The translations under genes and the position numbers were made by a program. A stretch of 64,000 bases of DNA from Mesobacillus subterraneus (GTDB taxonomy: Bacteria; Bacillota; Bacilli; Bacillales; Cytobacillaceae), in contig NZ_CP129019.1 in assembly GCF_020524355.2 (NCBI RefSeq), positions 3,720,001-3,784,000 of the forward strand, given 5' to 3'. The notes beneath the pieces were generated by a model. It was not told the DNA's origin and searched no databases. It saw nothing but the letters and a program-made list of their open reading frames with translations. Of this stretch, positions 34,502-42,573 are shown one piece after another (positions within the stretch are counted from its first letter, which is position 1; each line of letters begins with the position of its first letter).

Positions 34502-35806
34502 TTAGGCAAATGGCTGAGGATCTTTATTGATATCCTGTTCCCTTTTGATTCCGTATCCCATTTTAAGAGGAGCAGAATATAGTCTTTCCGTTCCTAAGAA
34601 TCTCGCCGTGTACGCAAACGATAATGGCATCAACGAAGGAGCAATCACTTTTACAGCGTACATTCCGTGTCTCCTGGACTCATCGGTTGTCATGTCTACT
34701 GCGATCAATTCATGCCCTTTCTGTCCTAGGTGGTCAATCAAGAAATCAAGGTCTGCTTTGCTATCACCTGTAGCGTAGTTAGCCATGTCCTCAAAATTAG
34801 TGGTATTCGGGGATTCTTTCAGAAAATCAAACTTGTGCATGTTTTCTGGTTTCCCCATAAATAAAGCCCCGTCCATTACATCGAGAAATTCATCTATGTT
34901 TCTATCATTCTGCTTTTTATTTTGTAAGGCGATCCTTAAGGAGGCAGCCTCTCTCATGATTTTAGTCAAAGCAATATTGGGGTCTAATTCCGTAGTACAC
35001 ATGACAATGGTAGACAACTTTGGGTTATGGGGAGTTGTCTGAACGCAATAGATGGAAGGAATGCCCACATCGGTTGTCGCGTCAAAAAACTCAGTGATGA
35101 CAAAATCCTGATTGATGATTTGTTGATAATATTCCTGAACCCATTTCGGCAACTTGTACTCATTGATTTTCAATTTAGGAAGCTGTAAACGCTGCAGCCA
35201 TGTCAAGGCAATCGCATCTCGCTCAACAACCTCATTGATCCCGTTAATCAGTGCTTCTTCATAACTTCTGTGAATGGCACAACCAGTCGATATTGGCAGC
35301 CAAAATCTTTCATTTTCATGCTGGGGGATATGTAGATAAGTCATGACAGCCGGTACCCATACAGTCCTCTTATTCGTAAGCGAGTAACCTTTGACCCAGC
35401 GAATCACTTTGTCTTTGTCTGGCTTGCTAATGAAGCATGAGGGATGAGCCGCTTCTAAGTCTGAAATCTGCGGGATGCTATCCAGATTCAAGGCTTCGTC
35501 GCCAAGCTCGTTAGCAGTGGCATAAATGAATTGCTCTTCTTTATAAACACACGAACAATACCTTTCCAGAGTCTCAGCAATCGCTTTGGTTCGCGCTAGA
35601 TCTTCCTTCAAATCTCCTCCAGCACCAGTAAGTTCGATCGGCCTGCCGTAATTACGGTTCTTAAATAAGCTGACATTGTTCAGGTCCCCAAGCGAAGCAC
35701 TGAATATCGGGTAGTCTGGCTCACCACAATTGGTAGGAAGACTTACTGGGTAAGACATTAATCCTCCCAATGGATTATGGAAATTCTCCAAAGGCTTTGT
35801 TCCCAA
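34502..35806 (-). CDS. YcaO-type cyclodehydratase
   Basis: The 434-residue protein is a YcaO-domain enzyme. ATP/Mg-binding acidic stretches are visible (DLARTKAIAETLERYC near 69, INGINEVVERDAIALTW near 188, TKIMREAASLRIA near 272), and the C-terminus is Pro-containing (KDPQPFA), as in TOMM YcaO proteins. With the E1-like partners it converts Cys/Ser/Thr of the precursors to azolines using ATP. It is the first gene of the operon. The start is TTG 35806, 6-8 nt after AAAGGAGGG. A dyad-rich promoter region lies 80-110 bp upstream. Confidence 0.93.
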   Translation of the reverse strand: MGTKPLENFHNPLGGLMSYPVSLPTNCGEPDYPIFSASLGDLNNVSLFKNRNYGRPIELTGAGGDLKEDLARTKAIAETLERYCSCVYKEEQFIYATANELGDEALNLDSIPQISDLEAAHPSCFISKPDKDKVIRWVKGYSLTNKRTVWVPAVMTYLHIPQHENERFWLPISTGCAIHRSYEEALINGINEVVERDAIALTWLQRLQLPKLKINEYKLPKWVQEYYQQIINQDFVITEFFDATTDVGIPSIYCVQTTPHNPKLSTIVMCTTELDPNIALTKIMREAASLRIALQNKKQNDRNIDEFLDVMDGALFMGKPENMHKFDFLKESPNTTNFEDMANYATGDSKADLDFLIDHLGQKGHELIAVDMTTDESRRHGMYAVKVIAPSLMPLSFAYTARFLGTERLYSAPLKMGYGIKREQDINKDPQPFA

Positions 35807-35885
35807 AAAAAACCCTCCTTTAATATGGAATTAAAATGATACATTGGATGTGTATTTCCAGTATAATGTAACTAAACTTTGACAA

Positions 35886-35914
35886 CACCGAAATCTTCGG
35901 TGAAGTATACCGAA
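35886..35914. promoter_or_regulatory. Dyad operator upstream of the RiPP operon
   Basis: CACCGAA (35886-35892) and TTCGGTG (35896-35902) form a perfect 7-bp palindrome. ACCGAA (35909-35914) then gives a second overlapping dyad with the central TTCGGT. The CGG/CCG half-sites recall ComA boxes (TTGCGG-N4-CCGCAA), though base order and spacing differ. It is the best candidate for the binding site of the ComA-like regulator. The rest of 35915-36226 shows no supported gene. Confidence 0.5.
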
Positions 35915-36234
35915 AACTTTATGTGGTTTACTTCATTTTTCCACAATAATGAATGCGGTACCGTATGAGAAGAGAGAGGTTATTGAAATTACTTACTGAA
36001 TTGTTGATTAGTTGCATTAGCATATTGTATATATTTGTTTCAAACATCATTACCTGTCGACTTTCAAATAGTAATGTTCATTTTTTGACCGATTTCAGTT
36101 CCCTATGCACAAATTTTTCAACTTTATACAAACAAGATACCAGGACTATTACCCTATGAGATTAGATCATTGATTAGTCAGAGGATGTACACGAGGGTGG
36201 CTTATAGCCACTGTAAAATAGATAAAGGGACGGT

Positions 36235-36407
36235 GCTTAAAGTACCTGGTTGTCCAAACCACAAACAAAAAGAAAATCAAATTCCCTACTTATAATCTGG
36301 TAGGTGAAGAAAAGGTGAACCAGCTTATACAGGAATATCTAGTCCCACATGCGACACCTGAATTAAAATTGAATTGGGAAAAACGCATGGATAATAAAGG
36401 AGCCTAA
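36235..36407 (+). pseudogene. Inverted 3' fragment of a DUF5381-like type A gene
   Basis: On the plus strand these bases encode LKYLVVQTTNKKKIKFPTYN and continue to the family C-terminus ending in MDNKGA and TAA. This is the last third of a type A gene, opposite in strand to all other copies. It begins immediately after a REP-like GGGACGGTGC (36227-36236) and ends just before another (AGGGACGGTTGT near 36414). Confidence 0.8.
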
Positions 36408-36575
36408 GACCAAGGGACGGTTGTCTTTTCCCATTATTGAAGGGTGATTTTCTCAATCCTATTTCTAATTCAAAGAAAAGAGGTTTAGGTATGGGGAGGA
36501 AAAATGTCTTTGTTGGTGTTTTAGTCGTTTTGTTGATTGTTGGAAGTTGGTTGGTGGAGACTTAGGGACGGTTCT

Positions 36576-36859
36576 TTACGACCTTTTAAAGATCCAGACT
36601 CAATTGTTAATAATGTCTTGCCTGAAAGGATGACACTTATGAGTTTGAGTAAGATGAAGCCTGAAAAAATCAGCCCAATCAGTCCGATAACGATACTTAA
36701 AAGGCCTCTAACAAAACCTGAATCAGGCGCTACAACAAACAGAACAAAGGCGGAAAGCAACGTACCAAATAACGCAGATGATGCCATGCAACCAGCACCG
36801 AAATTCGTGTAGAGAATCTCGACCTTTCCTTCTGAAATTTTTATATTATGTTCTTCCAT
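36576..36859 (-). pseudogene. 5' fragment of a DUF5381-like type A gene
   Basis: From ATG 36859 the frame matches type A through both TMs to SGSLKGRK, then stops matching exactly at a REP-like GGGACGGTTCT (36565-36575). The missing remainder appears inverted at 36235-36407, less about 17 codons. The short frame on the plus strand between the two (36493-36565, MGRKNVFVGVL...) is probably chance. Confidence 0.8.
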
Positions 36860-36976
36860 ATTAAGGTCACCTTTCACATAAGAAAAGCTTACAGAGCTAA
36901 TCGCTTTAGCCAGCAAGCTCCTACCAATCTATGCGCCTTTATTGCTCATACACTTATTCCAGTTCTGCTTAAATTC

Positions 36977-37159
36977 CTATAATAATGAATTTACTAGACC
37001 TGACCAATCCGCAAAGGAATAAGTCAAAAACCCTACACCAAAGAGTAAAATCAAGAATCTTACTAACCAAGGATATTTGTAGGGCCGAAAAAAAGAAACT
37101 GCTCCAATTCCTACAAGCAATACCCCCAATAAAAACACAAAGATTGTATACAACAACAT
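36977..37159 (-). CDS. Small two-TM membrane protein (copy 2)
   Basis: The 60-residue protein has TM1 MLLYTIFVFLLGVLLVGIGA, a basic turn FFRPYKYPW and TM2 LVRFLILLFGVGFLTYSFAD. It is homologous to copy 1 at 18484-18654, with synonymous and conservative differences that indicate selection on this frame. ATG 37159 is preceded by AAGGATG. It lies downstream of a DUF5381-like gene, as copy 1 does. Confidence 0.65.
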   Translation of the reverse strand: MLLYTIFVFLLGVLLVGIGAVSFFRPYKYPWLVRFLILLFGVGFLTYSFADWSGLVNSLL

Positions 37160-37190
37160 TCACATCCTTATATAAACCAATAGCCTACAG

Positions 37191-37275
37191 GAGACAGAGT
37201 GACGGTTCTGCTGTATCAAAAAATCTTCCAAAAAAGGAGCAAAAGGTACTTCCCCTTACTCCCTAGAATCTCACA
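37191..37275. repeat. Long direct repeat, copy 2 (partner at 18690-18774)
   Basis: Nearly identical to the segment after the small gene at 18.7 kb, including GACGGTTCTGC and TCCCCTTACTCCC. It joins the small membrane gene to a type B copy here but to a type A copy at 18.8 kb, showing recombination within the array. Confidence 0.8.
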
Positions 37276-37276
37276 A

Positions 37277-37794
37277 TCAGTCTCCTCTATTGCCCATACG
37301 TTTTTCCCAATTCCGTTTCAATTCAGGGGTCGCATTGGGTATAACATAATCATTGATCACCTGGTTCACTTTTTCTTCTGGAACGAGATTATAAGAAGAT
37401 AACTTGACGGTCTTTTTATTTACCGTTTTGATTGCCAGGTACTTCAATGAACTGCCAGCCCACTTCATATCTGTGATATCCTTAATCGGGACTGCCTTGT
37501 TTTTCCCTTTAAAATACCCATCCTGACTGTATATATTGCCTTTCCGGTTAGTACGGCTCTTAAAACTTTTATCAACATTGTGCTGATAAACAAGAAGCCA
37601 ATGCCTCCAATTATAACTCCTATAAATGCTCTTACTACCCCTGATGTAGGAACTATGTAAAATAAGATGAAGAGGGAGGCCAAGAACATGATACCGCCAC
37701 CAGTCAACAGACAACCTGCTCCTCCGCTGGTATAAACGACCTCTACTCGATCATCGTAAACTTTTATATTATTCTCTTGCATTTCATTTTCCAT
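37277..37794 (-). pseudogene. DUF5381-like type B, one-base frameshift, mosaic 3' end
   Basis: The N-terminus matches the intact type B copy at 38514-39032. One A is missing near 37526 (CCTGACTG against CCTGAACTG), which shifts the frame after the second TM. The C-terminal frame then reads normally to TPELKRNWEKRMGNRGD. These last residues resemble type A (ELK.NWEKRMGNK) more than type B, so the 3' end looks like an A/B mosaic. Confidence 0.72.
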
Positions 37795-37937
37795 AAGGCA
37801 CCTTTTCCAATGACTCTATGACATTTTCTTTGATTAATTTGGAAGCAGAGTTTCTTCCAAAAACAAGAAGCAAAAGGCCCCTTATTTCAACTCCCGATTG
37901 AGACAAGATACCGTCCCTGAGTCCCTAAGTCACACAC

Positions 37938-38444
37938 TCATGCTCCTTTATTACCCATGCGTTTTTCCCACTTCAATTTTAATTCAGGTGTCGCATGAGG
38001 AACTAGATACTCCTGTATAACCTGGTTCACCTTTTCTTCACCTACCAGATTATAAGTAGGAAATTTGATGTTCTTTTTGTTTGTGGTTTGGACTACAAGA
38101 TACTTTAAGCTGGAGCCGCCCCATTTGATATCTTTGATTTCATTGATTGGAACATGATCTTTACGACATATTAACAGTCCAGACTCAATCGTTAATAATG
38201 TCTTGCCTGAAAGGATCACACTTATGAGCTTGAGTAAAATGGAGCCTGAAAAAACCAGTCCGATCATTCCGATTACGATACTTAAAAAGCCTCTTACGAA
38301 ACCGGAATCAGGCGCTACAACAAACAGAACAAAGGCCGAAAGCAAGGTGCCAAATAACGCCGATGACACCATGCAGCCGGCACCGGGATTCGTGTAGAGG
38401 ATTTCAACCTTTCCTTCTGAAACTTTTATATTATGTTCTTCCAT
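37938..38444 (-). CDS. DUF5381-like two-TM protein, type A (copy 2, intact)
   Basis: It is almost identical to the copy at 18775-19281: N-terminal KVSEGKVEILYTN, TMs VSSALFGTLLSAFVLFVV and FLSIVIGMIGLVFSGSILL, then a PH-like C-terminal domain ending KWEKRMGNKGA. ATG 38444 follows AAAGGTGAG. One difference is CRKDHV for GRKDHV. It follows the intact type B gene by 69 bp. Immunity to the adjacent WXG/LXG-like protein is a reasonable but unproven role. Confidence 0.74.
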   Translation of the reverse strand: MEEHNIKVSEGKVEILYTNPGAGCMVSSALFGTLLSAFVLFVVAPDSGFVRGFLSIVIGMIGLVFSGSILLKLISVILSGKTLLTIESGLLICRKDHVPINEIKDIKWGGSSLKYLVVQTTNKKNIKFPTYNLVGEEKVNQVIQEYLVPHATPELKLKWEKRMGNKGA

Positions 38445-38513
38445 ATAAAGCTCACCTTTCACATAAGAAAAGCTTACAGAGCTAATCGCTTTAGCCTGCA
38501 AGCTTCTATAAAG

Positions 38514-39032
38514 TTATGCACCTTTATTGCTCATACGCTTATTCCAGTTCTCCTTAAATTCTGGGGTCGCATATGGAACGACATAATCGTTAATCACCTG
38601 GTTCACTTTCTCTTCAGGAACAAGGTTATAAGAAGATAACTTGACGGTCTTTTTATTTGTCGTTTTGATTGCCAGATACTTCAATGAACTGCCAGCCCAT
38701 TTCATATCTGTGATGTCCTTAATCGCGACTGCCTTGTTTTTCCCTTTAAAATACCCATCCTGAACTGTATATACTGCCTTTCCGGTGAGTATAGCTCTTA
38801 ACACTTTTATCAACATTGTGCTGATAAACAAGAAGCCAATGCCCCCAATTATCACTCCTATAAATGCTCTTACTACCCCTGATGTAGGAACTATGTAAAA
38901 TAAGATGAAGAGGGATGCCAAGAACATGATACCGCCACCAGTCAACAGACAGCCTGCCCCTCCGCTGGTGTAAACCACCTCTACTCGATCATCGTAAACT
39001 TTTATATTATTCTCTTGCATTTCATTTTCCAT
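38514..39032 (-). CDS. DUF5381-like two-TM protein, type B (intact)
   Basis: The 172-residue protein has a short N-terminal beta segment (KVYDDRVEVVYTSGGAGC), TMs LLTGGGIMFLASLFILFYIV and VIIGGIGFLFISTMLIKVL, and a C-terminal PH-like domain (VYTVQDGYFKGKNKAV, SSLKYLAIKTTNKK). It overlaps the stop of the EspG-like gene by 11 bp, so it is translationally coupled to the effector operon. It is the presumed parent of the truncated (19351) and frameshifted (37277) copies. Confidence 0.74.
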   Translation of the reverse strand: MENEMQENNIKVYDDRVEVVYTSGGAGCLLTGGGIMFLASLFILFYIVPTSGVVRAFIGVIIGGIGFLFISTMLIKVLRAILTGKAVYTVQDGYFKGKNKAVAIKDITDMKWAGSSLKYLAIKTTNKKTVKLSSYNLVPEEKVNQVINDYVVPYATPEFKENWNKRMSNKGA

Positions 39033-39804
39033 ATGGCACCTTTTCCAATGACTCTATGATATTTTCTTTGATTAATTGGTCCACTTTACTGCTATCGCAC
39101 TGGTTCACATAAAAAGCATCCTCATTTTTTTCAATGATCCAGTTATTCTTGCGATCGTTTGTAAATAACACCACATTCTTTGCTACGGGTTCCTTTTGCT
39201 CAGTGAACTCCATAAATAGCAGCGTGTTTAACTGAGCATTTGTTGTTTTCAGAGTTTGATAGAATTGCTGTTTTTCCCCCTCCATCACAGGGAGTCCGAA
39301 GAGCTTTTGATTATCCTCCAGTGAGTCCAGCATTTGTTCAAACTCAGCCTGACTAAGTTCAAATCCACTTCCACTGCTTTGATGACTTATTCGGTAAAAT
39401 CCAGATATGATCTCTCCTGCTCTTTCTTCAGATACTATTTCAAAAACATGCACCTGCTCATCATATAGCAGAGAATGCTGGAGGACCATCTTTCCATTGA
39501 AATGGAAGGAAACAGACTCCTCGCCGCCTTCTTCCCCATGACGGGAAGCTTTGATTGATTGGTCTGAGTAATTTAACATGGAGATGACCTCTGCCAGCTC
39601 TTCCACTAGAGTAAACTTATGATTTTTGTATATCAAGAGATCTTTAGACAGAAGCGAACGAGTCGAGATTTGCAGCAAAAGATCCATTTTTTCATCGTCC
39701 AGTTCCCCAAAATAAACCTGCCTCAAGGCATTCCCCTGCTCAAAATAACCTTCGCTGTAAAAACAATAAATTAATTCCTCAATAGAAAGTGAAACTTTAT
39801 TCAT
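39022..39804 (-). CDS. EspG-like protein of a type VII-type locus
   Basis: The 260-residue protein starts LSIEELIYCFYSEGYFEQGN, then has helix-rich regions and beta-strands (VSFHFNGKMVLQHSLLYDEQ) in the order expected for EspG-type ESX chaperones. I rate this as fold-level resemblance only. It lies 9 bp downstream of the WXG/LXG-like gene and overlaps the first DUF5381-like gene. A chaperone or adaptor for the secreted protein is the simplest reading. A fragment of it also remains at 19824-19875. Confidence 0.5.
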   Translation of the reverse strand: MNKVSLSIEELIYCFYSEGYFEQGNALRQVYFGELDDEKMDLLLQISTRSLLSKDLLIYKNHKFTLVEELAEVISMLNYSDQSIKASRHGEEGGEESVSFHFNGKMVLQHSLLYDEQVHVFEIVSEERAGEIISGFYRISHQSSGSGFELSQAEFEQMLDSLEDNQKLFGLPVMEGEKQQFYQTLKTTNAQLNTLLFMEFTEQKEPVAKNVVLFTNDRKNNWIIEKNEDAFYVNQCDSSKVDQLIKENIIESLEKVPYGK

Positions 39805-39813
39805 GTTTCCCTC

Positions 39814-41052
39814 CTAGCCCCCAAATCCAAGGATTGATTTTGCTCCGCTCAAAAGGCCTGAAGCATGTTCTTTCACATTATTAAAACCATCCTTTACCTT
39901 GCTGACACCTGAAGCAATCGCCTCAGTTCCTTTATGGATCCCATCTTTAAAATGCAGGGCTGTTTTATCAACCCATGCAGGAGTTTTATCAGCAATCTTG
40001 TCGCCAACCCAGCTGCCTATAAAACCGCCGACAGAAGCACCGACAACTGTGCCTACAGGGCCGAACACACTTAGAAGAGCCCCGCCTGCTACGGCTCCTG
40101 CGACAGAGGTTGCAGATACAACCGTCGTTTTATATACGGCACTGCCTACCACTTTCGCGTTCTCTTCTTTCAACTTCTCACCGCTATACATATTATAATT
40201 TTCAGTGATTTTTATTCCTGCGCCAATTGTTTCGGCTCCCGCTGTTATCAGTACGGCCAGTGCCGCATTTGATTTTCCGAGCCTCAACCCGTTTTTCAAT
40301 ACACTACCCGCATTATTTTTCACTGCATTGAGCATCGTTCCGCCCTTGGCATCATCCATAAGCTTGGAAACGCTGTTGCTAAGGCCTGCTATATCCTTCG
40401 GAAAATAATTGGCCGCCCGCTTATAAATAAGTTCAGATAAGGTTTTTTTGCTAAAGGCTCTGGTAGGACTGACCATCAACCGTGCAAGCATATTCATTTT
40501 AGAGCTTTCAATCCTATGAATTATGCTAGCCATAGGCAATCGCATCTTACCCAGTAAAACATCATCGACTACCTGGAACTTGCGCAGTACTCCATCAATA
40601 TCCGCGAACCTGAATCCAAGCAGGTGCATGAGTCCTGCACCAGCAGAATATTGCGCACCATGGAGAAAATCCACCCATCTGCCATAAGTATTATTGTACG
40701 TTTCATATAAATTACTCGCAAAGTGCCCATCAATCTGCTTCCTTGCCGCCTCAATCGCCTTATTGACAGCGTCTGCCTGGCGATTCACCCGGTTTTCGGA
40801 ATTCGCATATCGGTCGGCGGATTGAATGGTGAAAGACTTCAGCTGCTTCATATGCATTTCAATTCGGTCCGAGGAAGCCGAAGCACGCCGAAACTGGCCG
40901 CTAATTCCATTGCGCCCAAGTATTCGTGGATCCACACTGCTCCTCACACTGGCAACATTATTCTGGATGCTTTGCAGTCTGCTGATTGTATGACTTAGGC
41001 CTGAAACAGAATTATTGATATCATTGATGTTGAATACAATTTTTGAAGACAA
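39814..41052 (-). CDS. WXG/LXG-like secreted protein with glycine-zipper C-terminus
   Basis: The 412-residue protein has a helical N-terminal domain (residues 1-110, FNINDINNSVSGLSHTISRL onward) resembling WXG100/SACOL2603-type secretion domains and a middle helical region. A hydrophobic Gly-rich stretch follows near 310-350 (GAVAGGALLSVFGPVGTVVG, ASVGGFIGSWVGDKIADKTP), then an amphipathic tail. There is no Sec signal. It could be a type VII-secreted membrane-acting effector, with the EspG-like and DUF5381-like genes as partner and immunity. No nuclease or other enzymatic motif is seen. Confidence 0.6.
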   Translation of the reverse strand: MSSKIVFNINDINNSVSGLSHTISRLQSIQNNVASVRSSVDPRILGRNGISGQFRRASASSDRIEMHMKQLKSFTIQSADRYANSENRVNRQADAVNKAIEAARKQIDGHFASNLYETYNNTYGRWVDFLHGAQYSAGAGLMHLLGFRFADIDGVLRKFQVVDDVLLGKMRLPMASIIHRIESSKMNMLARLMVSPTRAFSKKTLSELIYKRAANYFPKDIAGLSNSVSKLMDDAKGGTMLNAVKNNAGSVLKNGLRLGKSNAALAVLITAGAETIGAGIKITENYNMYSGEKLKEENAKVVGSAVYKTTVVSATSVAGAVAGGALLSVFGPVGTVVGASVGGFIGSWVGDKIADKTPAWVDKTALHFKDGIHKGTEAIASGVSKVKDGFNNVKEHASGLLSGAKSILGFGG

Positions 41053-41417
41053 GGACCTTCACTTCCTGTTAAAAAAATTTACAAACAACACCAATGAGTT
41101 GGTGAAGTTTTCCACTTTTTATTATAGTTGAGAACGTTTTTTAATTAAATATCATTACCTGAATATAGGTTAAAAGGTTGATTTAACCAGTTAGAAATCA
41201 AGGTCTTTTTACCCAATGGAGTTGGTGACTAAACCTGATTCTCAACAAAAATCTAATTCACCACTGTAAAGATCGTTCCTCTTCGGCATAGACAAACCAT
41301 TGCAATACTTCATCACAGTAACGGTTCTGCCCTATGTATCTTTTTTATCAAGCCGATTGTTACCAATCGCACAGCTAACCGTTTCAAGAAATGACTGTGA
41401 ATATTAATCACCGAGTT
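41053..41417. other. Intergenic region upstream of the WXG-like operon
   Basis: No ORF is supported. A decayed REP-like core (GTAACGGTTCTGCCC) occurs near 41308-41325. AT-rich sequence from 41080 to 41160 should hold the minus-strand promoter, but I see no clear -35/-10 pair. Confidence 0.4.
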
Positions 41418-42245
41418 TCAACCAGCCTGCATATCATAAAGCTCTTCAAAATAAAGCTCCTGAAACTTCTTGTTCAGAATCCCGGTAAAATAAGCAATTG
41501 GGTTCTTCACTTCCACCTTCGACTTCAGCTTCCGGACGAGTTGTTTGAAGGAGTCTAGTGACACGGATAACAGAATATCTGCTTCTTGTTCATAGTTGTG
41601 ACGGTAGGCAGCGACCATGCTCATCCGCCAGAATTCCTCAATTGATTTTGCGGTTGGGTAAAAGTATTTTACAAGATTAACGAAATCGCTCGGAACCCTG
41701 TCACTGACAAAAAGATGATCTTCCGGTGCTTGTTCAGCAGTGAGTTTTAACGCCTGGATTGTGGATGATTGTTCTTCAGCAGCCTTTTCTTCACGTTTAT
41801 TATCCTTTTTAATGTTAGTTTCAGAAGGAATGATAGTTTTATATTGGTGGCTCAATTGATCGCCATCCGGTAGTTCATTCATCGGGAAACGATTGAACAC
41901 ATACAGGTTGCTAGACTGTGAGCCATTCTTGCGCGCAGTTTCATATACAGTGAAAATACCAATTTCACTAGCCTTCAGGATCATCCTTTTAAAAGTAGAA
42001 CGGGAAATCCCCATCTCCCCATACTCCTCATAAATCGCCTTCAGGACCGTCCCGATCTTGGCATTCGCCACCCCAGGAACCTTCGCAGCAAAACGAGCCA
42101 GCCGCTTCAACCCAATCAACTCACCCTTACTGAAAAAACGCTTCTTATCCTCCATCCACATCTCAAAATGATTGTTAAACTCCTTCAACGAACCAAACTG
42201 TGAATACTCCGCAAAACTCTCAACAACCGCCGATTTAATTGTCAA
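41418..42245 (-). CDS. HTH-type protein of unknown function, copy 1
   Basis: The protein has about 275 residues from TTG 42245 (LTIKSAVVESFAEYSQ); the paralog has ATG at this codon. Residues 20-125 include a predicted winged-helix block (KRFFSKGELIGLKRLARFAA, then GISRSTFKRMILKASEIGIF) and NGSQSSNLYVFNRFP. A variable charged linker follows, then a C-terminal domain (FVNLVKYFYPTAKSIEEFWR; NPIAYFTGILNKKFQELYF) reminiscent of DnaD/replication-initiator-like modules. It is about 90% identical to the protein at 47427-48260 except in the linker. DNA binding is likely; the role is unknown. The upstream in-frame GTG overlaps a predicted hairpin and is less likely. Confidence 0.65.
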   Translation of the reverse strand: MTIKSAVVESFAEYSQFGSLKEFNNHFEMWMEDKKRFFSKGELIGLKRLARFAAKVPGVANAKIGTVLKAIYEEYGEMGISRSTFKRMILKASEIGIFTVYETARKNGSQSSNLYVFNRFPMNELPDGDQLSHQYKTIIPSETNIKKDNKREEKAAEEQSSTIQALKLTAEQAPEDHLFVSDRVPSDFVNLVKYFYPTAKSIEEFWRMSMVAAYRHNYEQEADILLSVSLDSFKQLVRKLKSKVEVKNPIAYFTGILNKKFQELYFEELYDMQAG

Positions 42246-42246
42246 G

Positions 42247-42300
42247 CTAATGCACCACCCTTTCACCCTTTATATATGGATGGAAGGGTGGAAAGGACAG
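42247..42300 (-). promoter_or_regulatory. Repeated ACCCT/AGGGT dyad over the ribosome site of HTH copy 1
   Basis: The minus strand carries CACCCT twice, then AAGGGTGAAAGGGTGG just upstream of the start. The arms can pair and would bury the GGGTGG ribosome site. The element is conserved upstream of copy 2 (48262-48315). It could act as an mRNA hairpin or as an operator for the encoded HTH protein. Confidence 0.5.
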
Positions 42301-42573
42301 GGTGTGGAGCGGGGGAATGTGGCTGTTTTGTGAACACTACTAAAAAGAACATACTGATGCGTAATTTACGCCAAGAGTACACTTTCCTTAAAGTCATATC
42401 TCCTGAAATTGCTATATAAACTAAAAGTTTTAATGTCGCTCTTGTGTCCTAATATTCATCAAACCTCTACCTACAAGCTTATAAAGATTCAATTATAAGA
42501 TTGTAACCTTATTCCAGAGGGGGTATAATTAATGGAAGATATTTCAATTTTATAAAAGAACGGAGTTGATAGA

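Noticed and set aside
20035..35806. Classical thiopeptide cluster
   Set aside because: Only one SpaB-C-type protein is found; thiopeptides need a separate elimination domain and a pyridine synthase. A goadsporin-like pathway fits better, though a bifunctional protein is not excluded.
35953..36159. 68-codon plus-strand ORF upstream of ycaO
   Set aside because: No ribosome site, low-complexity composition and no recognisable pattern; it overlaps the operon's regulatory region.
36493..36565. 24-codon hydrophobic ORF on the plus strand
   Set aside because: Very short, lying in a rearranged REP-rich segment, with no second copy to test it.
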